A stretch of DNA of 25,079 nucleotides from Endomicrobiellum devescovinae (GTDB lineage Bacteria; Elusimicrobiota; Endomicrobiia; Endomicrobiales; Endomicrobiaceae): assembly GCA_031255495.1 (NCBI GenBank), contig JAIRSK010000073.1, positions 1-25,079 on the forward strand, written 5' to 3'. The notes below the pieces were generated by a model. The model was not told the DNA's origin. It was given only the letters and a program-made list of their open reading frames with translations, and ran no database searches. The position numbers were made by a program, and so were the translations under genes. Positions within the stretch are counted from its first letter, which is position 1. Each line of letters begins with the position of its first letter. Positions 8,658 through 15,132 of the stretch are shown piece by piece.

Positions 8658-10190
8658 ATGGAACATAAAACTCTTATAAAAAATGCAGGGAAAACTTCTT
8701 TTGGAACAATGCTTTCAAGAATTCTCGGATACATAAGAGACATGCTTGTCGCCTATTTTTTTGGAACGGGTGCGTTTGCCGACGCTTTTTATGCAGCTTT
8801 TAAAATACCCAATCTTTTTAGACGGGTATTTGGTGAAGGTTCATTTTCAGCGGCTTTTGTGCCTGTGTTTAGCGAATATTTGCATACAAAAGATAAAAGC
8901 GAAACGCAAAAATTTTTGAATATTGTTTTTACGGCTTTGTGTATAATTCTTTTTGTGGTATCAATTTTGGGCGTATTTTTTGCTCCAGCACTTGCAAAGA
9001 TAATAGCTTGGGGATTTACAAATGACCCTGAGAAAATGCAACTTACTATAGATCTTACGAGATTGATGTTTCCGTTTATTCTTTTTATTTGCCTTGCTGC
9101 TTTTCTACTTGCAATCCTCAATACTTTACATTCTTTCTTTATACCTGCGTTTGCGCCGTCAATGCTAAGTTTTTCTGAAATTTTTTATATGTTGGCGGTT
9201 GCTCCTGTTCTTGTTTCAGAAAGCCAGATTAAAGGTCTTGCTGTAAGCGTTATACTAGGCGGCGCTTTGCACTTTTTTATTCAGTACCCCAAACTTAAAA
9301 GTTTAGGCTGGCATATAAAATTTATGTTGGATTTAAAGCATCCCGGAATAAAGAAGATAGCTATTCTCATGTTGCCGTCTTTAGTCGGGTTATCTGTGGA
9401 TCAGATTAATGCTTTTGTAGATAATATTTGCGCAACATTAATTTCTTCTGGAGCCGTATCCGCTCTCTACTATTCTAATAGAGTTATGCAGCTTCCTCTT
9501 GCTATTTTTGGTTTGGCTTTTGCCGCCGTTTCTTTACCTGCTATGTCAAAAGCTTATGCTCAGAAGGATATGGCTGCTCTAAAAAATTCTCTCAATTATT
9601 CAGTTAGGTTTATAAACTTTGCTTTGCTTCCAGCAGCAGCAGGACTTATGACTGTAGGATTACCGATAATTAAGTTTTTATTTGAGCATGGAAGATTTTC
9701 ATATGCTGGTTCTATTATGACTAACAATGCTTTATTTTATTATTCTTTAGGGCTTCCTGCTTACGCTGCGGCGAAAATTTTTGCTAACGCATTTTATTCG
9801 TTTCAAGATACTAAAACGCCTGTAAAAACAGCTATCTGGGCTATGATTTTGCATATTGTTCTATGCATGATCTTGATGCGTCCTATGGGTGTTGGCGGTC
9901 TTGCTCTTGCCACAGCTGTGTCTTCTTACTTTAATTTTATGCTACTTGCGATATATTTGAGGAAGCGTATAGGAAGATTTGGCTTGAGATTGATAATATT
10001 TTCTTCTTGCAAGTCATTCATTTCTTCAATAGTTACCGCTATTGTAGCTTGGAATGCTTGCAAAGTATCTGACAACCTATTTATTTCAGTGCCTGCTGCT
10101 ATAGTTTTGAGCTTAGCTGCCTTTGTTGTATCGTCATATATTTTGAGATCTGAAGAGCTTAAGACATTTAAAAATGCTTTTGTCAGATAA
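8658..10190 (+). CDS. murJ: Lipid II flippase MurJ (MviN)
   Basis: This 510-residue polytopic membrane protein has about 14 predicted helices and the MurJ/MviN N-terminal signature: an SRILGYIRDMLVAYFFG segment, then ADAFYAAFKIPNLFRR, then GEGSFSAAFVPVFSEY. In the family it moves lipid-linked peptidoglycan precursor across the inner membrane. Conserved basic residues of the central cavity (R in IRD, RR after PNLF) are present, as are the later repeats LPAAAGLMTVGLPII and FYSFQDTKTPVK. ATG 8658 has AGGG (8647-8650), overlapping the miaA stop, as Shine-Dalgarno. Together with the lytic transglycosylase it gives this block a cell-wall component. Confidence 0.95.
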   Translation: MEHKTLIKNAGKTSFGTMLSRILGYIRDMLVAYFFGTGAFADAFYAAFKIPNLFRRVFGEGSFSAAFVPVFSEYLHTKDKSETQKFLNIVFTALCIILFVVSILGVFFAPALAKIIAWGFTNDPEKMQLTIDLTRLMFPFILFICLAAFLLAILNTLHSFFIPAFAPSMLSFSEIFYMLAVAPVLVSESQIKGLAVSVILGGALHFFIQYPKLKSLGWHIKFMLDLKHPGIKKIAILMLPSLVGLSVDQINAFVDNICATLISSGAVSALYYSNRVMQLPLAIFGLAFAAVSLPAMSKAYAQKDMAALKNSLNYSVRFINFALLPAAAGLMTVGLPIIKFLFEHGRFSYAGSIMTNNALFYYSLGLPAYAAAKIFANAFYSFQDTKTPVKTAIWAMILHIVLCMILMRPMGVGGLALATAVSSYFNFMLLAIYLRKRIGRFGLRLIIFSSCKSFISSIVTAIVAWNACKVSDNLFISVPAAIVLSLAAFVVSSYILRSEELKTFKNAFVR

Positions 10191-10204
10191 GAGAGCAAAC
10201 ATTT

Positions 10205-11503
10205 ATGCCTGTATGTAAAAATAAAAGACTTGAACAGATTCCAAAACTTCCGGGCGTTTACATAATGCGTGACGGAATAGGAAATATAATCTATATCGGT
10301 AAGGCTAAAAGTCTTAAAGACAGACTGTCATCATATTTTAATGCAGACATAAATTCAAAATCGGCTGCTATTATAACAGCTATGCGCAAGATAGATTATA
10401 TTTTATGTACTTCAGAAAGAGAATCGTTGATTGTTGAGAGACAATTGATAAATAAGATAAAACCATACTTTAATTCCATGTGGAAAGATGACAAGTCTTA
10501 TCCTTACATAAAGTTTTCAGTAAGTGAAGATTTTCCACGTTTAACATTTACAAGAAAAAAAATTGCCGATGGTTCTTTGTATTTTGGACCGTATCCCCAA
10601 CTTTTCTATATTAAAAAACTTGTTCGTTGGCTTATAAAGTTTTTTAAAATTCGCCCGTGTAAATTAAATTTTACGCAATGCGAACTTCCTGAAGAAAAAA
10701 AGGTTAAATCTTGCATATACTACCACACGGGTATGTGTTATGCTCCGTGTATGGATAAGATTACTAAGGAAGAGTACAAAAATAAAATAAAAGATGTAGC
10801 GTTGTTTTTAAACGGAAAATTTAAGAAGCTGGAAGACGAGTGGCAAACACGCATGTTTAATTTAAGCAATAATATGCGTTACGAAGAAGCTAAAGAAGTA
10901 AGAGACAGGCTTTATGCTATTGAGAATATGTCCGAAAGAGTGATGATTAATGAAATTACTCAAGATGAGATAAACAAGTCTGTTCAAAGGGCGGACAGTA
11001 TAAATGAATTGAAAAAAGTTTTAGGATTGAAAAATTCTCCTGCTGTTATAGAGGGTTTTGATAATTCAAACATACAAGGCACAAATGCTGTTGCCTCAAT
11101 GGTTAGATTTCACAATGGTATCGCTGATAAAAAAAACTATAGACGTTTTAAAATAAAAACTGTAGAAGGCGCAGATGATTTTGCCACCATGCGAGAAGTT
11201 GTTTTTAGAAGATATTCGTCGTTAATTAGAAAAAATGAGAAACTGCCTGATTTAATTTTGATTGATGGAGGAAAAGGACAACTTAGAGCCGCTGTAAGCG
11301 CTTTGGAAGAGCTTCAGATTAACGTACCGATAATTTCTTTGGCGAAAAAAAATGAAGAAATATTTTTTCCTACTAAGGACAAAGCATTAGTTTTAAGCAA
11401 GCATTCCGAAGCTTTAAAACTCTTGCAATCGGTAAGGGACGAATCTCATAGGTTTGCGTTAAATTATCACAGGCATCTGAGAAAAAGAGAATTTTTCAGA
11501 TAA
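10205..11503 (+). CDS. uvrC: UvrABC nuclease subunit UvrC, short form lacking HhH domain
   Basis: The protein shows the UvrC order: a GIY-YIG nuclease (GVYIM to IIYIGKAKSLKDR, about 16-92); a Cys cluster (C152, C170, C178, C182, plus extra C159) matching the four cluster-binding cysteines of UvrC; a UVR motif (about 205-242); and an RNase H-like nuclease whose catalytic triad is D286 (EGFDNSNIQG), D354 (LIDGGKGQL) and H415 (DESHRFA). It is 432 residues, against about 600 for typical UvrC. The roughly 70-100-residue linker between the UVR motif and the RNase H domain is nearly absent. The protein stops just after YHRHLRKREFFR, where the tandem helix-hairpin-helix domain should begin. I found no HhH coding in the other frames downstream before ogt, so this is not a simple frameshift. 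It sits 14 bases after murJ. Confidence 0.88.
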   Translation: MPVCKNKRLEQIPKLPGVYIMRDGIGNIIYIGKAKSLKDRLSSYFNADINSKSAAIITAMRKIDYILCTSERESLIVERQLINKIKPYFNSMWKDDKSYPYIKFSVSEDFPRLTFTRKKIADGSLYFGPYPQLFYIKKLVRWLIKFFKIRPCKLNFTQCELPEEKKVKSCIYYHTGMCYAPCMDKITKEEYKNKIKDVALFLNGKFKKLEDEWQTRMFNLSNNMRYEEAKEVRDRLYAIENMSERVMINEITQDEINKSVQRADSINELKKVLGLKNSPAVIEGFDNSNIQGTNAVASMVRFHNGIADKKNYRRFKIKTVEGADDFATMREVVFRRYSSLIRKNEKLPDLILIDGGKGQLRAAVSALEELQINVPIISLAKKNEEIFFPTKDKALVLSKHSEALKLLQSVRDESHRFALNYHRHLRKREFFR

Positions 11504-11532
11504 ATTGACTAAAAGGACATAAATTTATATTT

Positions 11533-11554
11533 ATGAAAAAGATATGAAAAAAAT
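11533..11554 (+). repeat. 11-bp tandem near-repeat duplicating the ogt start codon
   Basis: ATGAAAAAGAT (11533-11543) is followed at once by ATGAAAAAAAT (11544-11554), a tandem copy with one mismatch. The first copy encodes a minimal open frame, Met-Lys-Lys-Ile-stop, whose TGA (11545-11547) overlaps the ogt ATG (11544). ogt itself also begins Met-Lys-Lys-Ile. It looks like a slippage duplication of the start region. Whether the leader is translated is unknown. Confidence 0.5.
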
Positions 11555-11867
11555 ACCAAAAGATATTATTAAAAAGATGAAAAGTTATCCTGACTTTTAC
11601 AAGAAAGTTTGGACTGTTTGTTTTGAAATACCTGCGGGTAAAACGTTGACATATAAGCAAATTGCGGAAAAAATAGGTTCACCCAAAGCTGCAAGAGCTG
11701 TAGGAACCGCATTGGCAAATAATCCTTTTGCTCCGCTAATTCCTTGTCACAGGATTATAAGAAGCGACGGTAAACTTGGAGGGTATTCTGCTTCAGGCGG
11801 CTTGAAGAAAAAGCAAGCAATGCTTAAATACGAGAAGGAAACAGGAAAAAATGCTTCGTTGGATTAA
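11544..11867 (+). CDS. Methylated-DNA--protein-cysteine methyltransferase (O6-alkylguanine alkyltransferase)
   Basis: The protein has 107 residues and consists almost wholly of the C-terminal DNA-binding/active-site domain. It includes IPAGKTLTYKQIAEKIGSP (with Y37), the arginine finger R51 in ARAVG, the active-site C68 in IPCHRI and the closing GGYSASGGLKKKQAML. It accepts alkyl groups from O6-alkylguanine in a suicidal transfer. The N-terminal pseudo-RNase H domain of full-length Ogt is absent, which is common for short forms. PCHR is intact, so it is not an ATL protein, in which Cys is replaced. No Shine-Dalgarno lies at normal distance: AGGA at 11514 is about 27 bases upstream and better placed for the preceding mini-frame. 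It overlaps the next gene by 17 bases. Confidence 0.92.
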   Translation: MKKIPKDIIKKMKSYPDFYKKVWTVCFEIPAGKTLTYKQIAEKIGSPKAARAVGTALANNPFAPLIPCHRIIRSDGKLGGYSASGGLKKKQAMLKYEKETGKNASLD

Positions 11868-12507
11868 AGATAAGCCTAGAAACGCTGTTATGAACATGTC
11901 TATAGACGAAATGTTATTTAATGAATATAGTACCATTCCTGTTTTAAGAACTTATTACTGGGATAATTCTTATACAACTATAGGTTATTTTCAAAAAGCA
12001 AAGGATGTTGCTGCAAAGGACTTTGTAAGAAGATTTACTGGCGGTCTTACGGTAAATCATCAACATGACGTTTCATATTGTTTCATTGCTTCGTCAAAAT
12101 ATTGGGATGTTTATGACCAAAATGAGACTTATAAGATTATTCATTCATCTATAAAAAAAGCTTTGGGAGAATGCGGGGTTTATGTGAGTATGCTTAAAGA
12201 AAAAACAGATCACGTAGATAATATTTGTGTAAATACTTTTTATACTAATGATTTAGTTTTTCAAGGTAAAAAAATTGTAGGGTCATGTCTTAGAAGAAGA
12301 GGTGGCAAACTTATTGTTCAAGGTTCTATCCATGTTCATTTAGAGACACATATCACAGATTTGTTTTCAGAGATGTTTGCTAAAAGCTTGGCATCTGTTA
12401 TGAATAAAGATTTAACTGAAACCTCTTTAGACAAATCCGATATTGAAAAGGCTCTGATAGTAGCCGAAGAAAGATATTTAAATGCTAGCTGGAACAATAA
12501 ATATTGA
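11851..12507 (+). CDS. Lipoate--protein ligase / octanoyltransferase family protein (LplA/LipM-like)
   Basis: This 218-residue member of the BPL/LplA/LipB fold shows the lipoyl-binding signature RRFTGGLTVNHQHDVSY (60-76) and the motif GKKIVGSCLRRR with the conserved Lys at 141, followed by IVQGSIHV. It should transfer a lipoyl or octanoyl group to lysines of lipoyl domains such as GcvH or 2-oxoacid dehydrogenase E2. A Cys at 126 (DNICVN) lies where LipM-type octanoyltransferases have their catalytic Cys, while Lys141 is shared with LplA. The assay class is therefore open. It is short compared with LplA (about 330) and LipM (about 280). The start ATG 11851 has AGGA at 11843-11846 and lies inside ogt, so the two are translationally coupled. 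Confidence 0.82.
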   Translation: MLRWIKDKPRNAVMNMSIDEMLFNEYSTIPVLRTYYWDNSYTTIGYFQKAKDVAAKDFVRRFTGGLTVNHQHDVSYCFIASSKYWDVYDQNETYKIIHSSIKKALGECGVYVSMLKEKTDHVDNICVNTFYTNDLVFQGKKIVGSCLRRRGGKLIVQGSIHVHLETHITDLFSEMFAKSLASVMNKDLTETSLDKSDIEKALIVAEERYLNASWNNKY

Positions 12508-12530
12508 TTAACTTTTGGATAATTTATAAA
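12504..12530 (+). promoter_or_regulatory. Candidate promoter of the CpXC gene, possibly leaderless
   Basis: TTGATT (12504-12509, overlapping the previous stop codon) and TATAAA (12525-12530) are separated by 15 bases, shorter than ideal. The ATG at 12539 begins eight bases after the -10, and no Shine-Dalgarno is present. If the promoter is real, the transcript would start at or very near the start codon. Confidence 0.3.
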
Positions 12531-12538
12531 ATTTCTGT

Positions 12539-13180
12539 ATGACAATTTCTAATATTGAAAAAATAAAATGCCCTCAAGGACATCTCTTTGAGGCAAGTTT
12601 GCTTTCCGCTATAAGCGTTTCAGACAACCCTGAATTAAAGGAGGCTTTGATAGCGGGCGAAATTAATCTAGTTTCATGCCCTGTTTGTGGAGAAATGTTC
12701 TTTGCTGAGTGTTTTATACTCTACCACGACAGTGAAAACGAACTTATAGCCTTTGTTTATCCTTTGAGTTTCCAAGAGCAAGCCGCTCAATGTAAAGCTA
12801 AGATGAAGAAAGAGTTTGATCTTGCATTAGCGAACTTTGAGGAAAGACGAAAAATAAACTATGAGCCTATTCTTTTGTTTGGTATTGAAGACTTAGTTTT
12901 GTTGCTTCGTTCAGAACAAAATATTGAGGATGAAGAAGCTATTTTAAAATATATTGCGCCGAAATTGTCTCTAAAGGTTGTAAAAATATCTCCGCACCTT
13001 TCGCGTAGGCTTGGAATCCCGAAATTGCTTCCCATTCCTAAAGGTCTAAAAGAGCTAGATGTAAAAGCCTTAACAGAGAGTTTGCAAGCCCTTGTTAAAT
13101 ATAATCCTAACCTTTTGCATTATGTTGAGCTATTGGAAAAAATATCAAAACGTAGAATAAATATTTCAGATATAAAATAA
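12539..13180 (+). CDS. CpXC domain protein
   Basis: The first ~75 residues of this 213-residue protein match what I know as the CpXC domain: a metal-binding-looking start (C11 in KCPQGH), the stretch ISVSDNPELKEALIAGEINLVSCPVCGE with C47 and C50, then a beta segment with LYHDSENELIAFVYP. The first motif reads CPxGH rather than CPxC, so His15 would have to stand in for a Cys if a zinc ribbon forms. The rest (about 80-213) is probably helical and I do not recognise it. The function of the family is unknown. There is no signal peptide, so it is probably cytoplasmic. The stop codon overlaps the next start by one base (TAATG), tying it to the exported SpoVG-like protein and the two diguanylate cyclases. 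Confidence 0.8.
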   Translation: MTISNIEKIKCPQGHLFEASLLSAISVSDNPELKEALIAGEINLVSCPVCGEMFFAECFILYHDSENELIAFVYPLSFQEQAAQCKAKMKKEFDLALANFEERRKINYEPILLFGIEDLVLLLRSEQNIEDEEAILKYIAPKLSLKVVKISPHLSRRLGIPKLLPIPKGLKELDVKALTESLQALVKYNPNLLHYVELLEKISKRRINISDIK

Positions 13181-13737
13181 TGCTAACTTTTTCTTTGCGA
13201 GCTGGAGCCCTAATTCTTATCGTTGCAATTTGCTTGTCGCTCCCCTCTGTGTTGTTTGCCGATCTAAAAATCACTAAAATTCAAAAAACAGCCGAATTTT
13301 ATGAAGTTGTTTTAAACAACGATATTAAAATCTCAAATATATTTTTAAGAGACAATGTTTTGGAGTTTCCTAAATACAAGAATAAGAACAAAACTTACAA
13401 ACAAATTACAGTTTTAAAAAGAGATTTTAAAAATTATTTGTTAGACGCCTTGTTGAATAATAATACATTTTCAGGAAAATGCATAACATCTTTTAAAATA
13501 AATAAAATGTCGGTTTTGAAAAACAATAAGTCTATAAAAGCGTTTGCTTCCATTATTTTTGACGATGATATTGAAGTTGAATGTCGTATTATGAATGGCA
13601 AAAAAGGTTTGTGGATAGCGTGGCCTTCAGATTTGAAGCACGGCATTTGGATAAAGAATTTTACTTTTATAAACAAAGACTTGCAAAAGAATATTGAAAA
13701 AAAGCTAATTACAGATTATACTTCAGTTATAAGTTAA
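13180..13737 (+). CDS. Predicted exported protein with two SpoVG-like modules
   Basis: This 185-residue protein starts with a clear Sec signal peptide (hydrophobic 8-22, likely cleavage after LFA at 27). Residues 104-180 resemble SpoVG: FKINKMSVLKN, AFASIIFDDDIEVECRIMNG, KKGLWIAWPS, then a helix INKDLQKNIEKKLI. These follow SpoVG's order of a first strand, an ASI-FDD hairpin, the NGLFVAMPS-like turn and a closing helix. Residues 28-92 follow the same order in more diverged form (ITKIQK, VVLNNDIKISNIFLRD, LEFPKY, then RDFKNYLLDALL), so the mature protein seems to be a tandem of two SpoVG-like units. Classical SpoVG is a cytoplasmic nucleic-acid-binding regulator of about 85-100 residues with no signal. 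The start overlaps the CpXC stop (TAATG). The function is unknown; the module call is by eye. Confidence 0.65.
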   Translation: MLTFSLRAGALILIVAICLSLPSVLFADLKITKIQKTAEFYEVVLNNDIKISNIFLRDNVLEFPKYKNKNKTYKQITVLKRDFKNYLLDALLNNNTFSGKCITSFKINKMSVLKNNKSIKAFASIIFDDDIEVECRIMNGKKGLWIAWPSDLKHGIWIKNFTFINKDLQKNIEKKLITDYTSVIS

Positions 13738-13752
13738 TTGGTAATTATAATT

Positions 13753-15132
13753 ATGCAAGAAAATAGAGTAAGCAAAAATATTATAGATATTATTTATGAT
13801 TCTCTCTTGCCCGTTGCTTCGGGAATTTTTTTTATTGTTTGGGCTGTTAATTTGCTAAAGCATCCAGTTTTGTATTTCCCTGTCATTGCCGTTCCTATAA
13901 TAATACTTTATTACTTTTCAGGAAGTATTTTCAGCGGAATTCTGACATCTATATCTATTGTTACAGGTATTGTAGAATCTTTATTTTTTGTTGAATTGAA
14001 AACAGAAATATATATGTTGCTATTTGAGTGTTTGGCAATACTTGGGGTATATTTAATTCTTGAACTTTACAGAAGAAGATATGTTTATATTGAAGATAAA
14101 TTTTTAGTTGAACGCGACAATTTAAGCAAAAAAATTGCCGAGAAAGAATTTGCAATTTCCGAAAATAATAGAATAAGCGACACTTTGTTAGGACAAATTG
14201 AAAATTTCAGAAAAATAGGCGATATTCTTCAAACCTTTCATAGTTCTTTAAACGAAAAAGAAATAATACATAAATCTGAACATATTACTTTTATGCTTTT
14301 TTCTAAAGGAACTTGGAAATTAAGAAAATATGATGATAGCGATGAGATTGCTTCTTATATAAAACAGACGTCTAGTCCTTTGATAGTCTCAAATATTAAA
14401 AAAGATAATCGTTTTGAGAATATGCATAAGTCTGGAAAAATCTCCATTATAGCCGTTCCTATTAAGTTTAACGAAATATTTTGGGGTATTTTGGAAGGCT
14501 CGTCTTATAATGAGAATTTCTTTTCTCAGGAGAATTTGCAGCAATTGTCAATGTTTTCAAGCGTTATAGCTACGGCTTTAAATAATTTTTATCTCTATAA
14601 ACAATTGCAATCTTTGGCAATATCAGACGGCTTAACTGGGCTTTATACAAACACTTATTTTAAAGAAAGATTGAGTGAAGAATTGAATCGTTCATTAAAT
14701 AATAAGATACCTTTTTCTTTAGGACTATTGGACGTAGATGGATTTAAAGAAGTGAACGATAAGTATGGTCATCAAGCTGGCGACTTTGTTCTCAGACGTC
14801 TAGCTTCTATCTTACGGTTAAATTTTAGAGAGTCTGATTTTATAGCAAGATATGGCGGAGAGGAATTTGCTTGTATGATGTTGCATACATCTTCCAAAGA
14901 GGCTTACAGAATTTTAGAGAAAATTAGAACGTTTATAGAACGCGAAGATTTCTTTATTCCTGTTGAAAGCTTGCTGCCTGTTCGTTTAAAAATAACGGTT
15001 AGCTTAGGTTTTGTTTCGCTTAATGGCAAAACTCAGGTATCTCAAGAAGAGTTTCTGAAAAATGCCGATGAAGCTCTTTATAAAGCGAAACGTTTGGGGA
15101 AAAATAGGGTTGAAGAATATATATATGAATAA
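13753..15132 (+). CDS. Membrane diguanylate cyclase with GAF-like and GGDEF domains (first of pair)
   Basis: An N-terminal block of about four membrane helices (roughly residues 15-107) leads to a coiled-coil (about 113-155), a GAF-like sensor region (about 160-280) and a GGDEF domain (about 285-459). The active-site signature is GGEEF at 368-372, with the metal Asp in LLDVDGFKEVND. The product-inhibition I-site RESD (RxxD) lies five residues before GGEEF. It should make cyclic di-GMP from two GTP and be feedback-controlled. No output effector (PilZ, EAL or HD-GYP) is in the window. I prefer ATG 13753; the frame is also open from TTG 13738, directly after the previous stop. Neither start has a clear Shine-Dalgarno. 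It overlaps the next cyclase by eight bases. Confidence 0.88.
   Translation: MQENRVSKNIIDIIYDSLLPVASGIFFIVWAVNLLKHPVLYFPVIAVPIIILYYFSGSIFSGILTSISIVTGIVESLFFVELKTEIYMLLFECLAILGVYLILELYRRRYVYIEDKFLVERDNLSKKIAEKEFAISENNRISDTLLGQIENFRKIGDILQTFHSSLNEKEIIHKSEHITFMLFSKGTWKLRKYDDSDEIASYIKQTSSPLIVSNIKKDNRFENMHKSGKISIIAVPIKFNEIFWGILEGSSYNENFFSQENLQQLSMFSSVIATALNNFYLYKQLQSLAISDGLTGLYTNTYFKERLSEELNRSLNNKIPFSLGLLDVDGFKEVNDKYGHQAGDFVLRRLASILRLNFRESDFIARYGGEEFACMMLHTSSKEAYRILEKIRTFIEREDFFIPVESLLPVRLKITVSLGFVSLNGKTQVSQEEFLKNADEALYKAKRLGKNRVEEYIYE

Noticed and set aside
11504..11543. Frameshift as the reason for the missing HhH domain of UvrC
   Set aside because: Both other frames after the last UvrC codons stop within about a dozen codons, and the following 40 bases hold no HhH-like residues.
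15062..15124. Upstream ATG as the start of the second diguanylate cyclase
   Set aside because: It would add 21 charged residues encoded inside the first cyclase gene ahead of an obvious N-terminal membrane helix.
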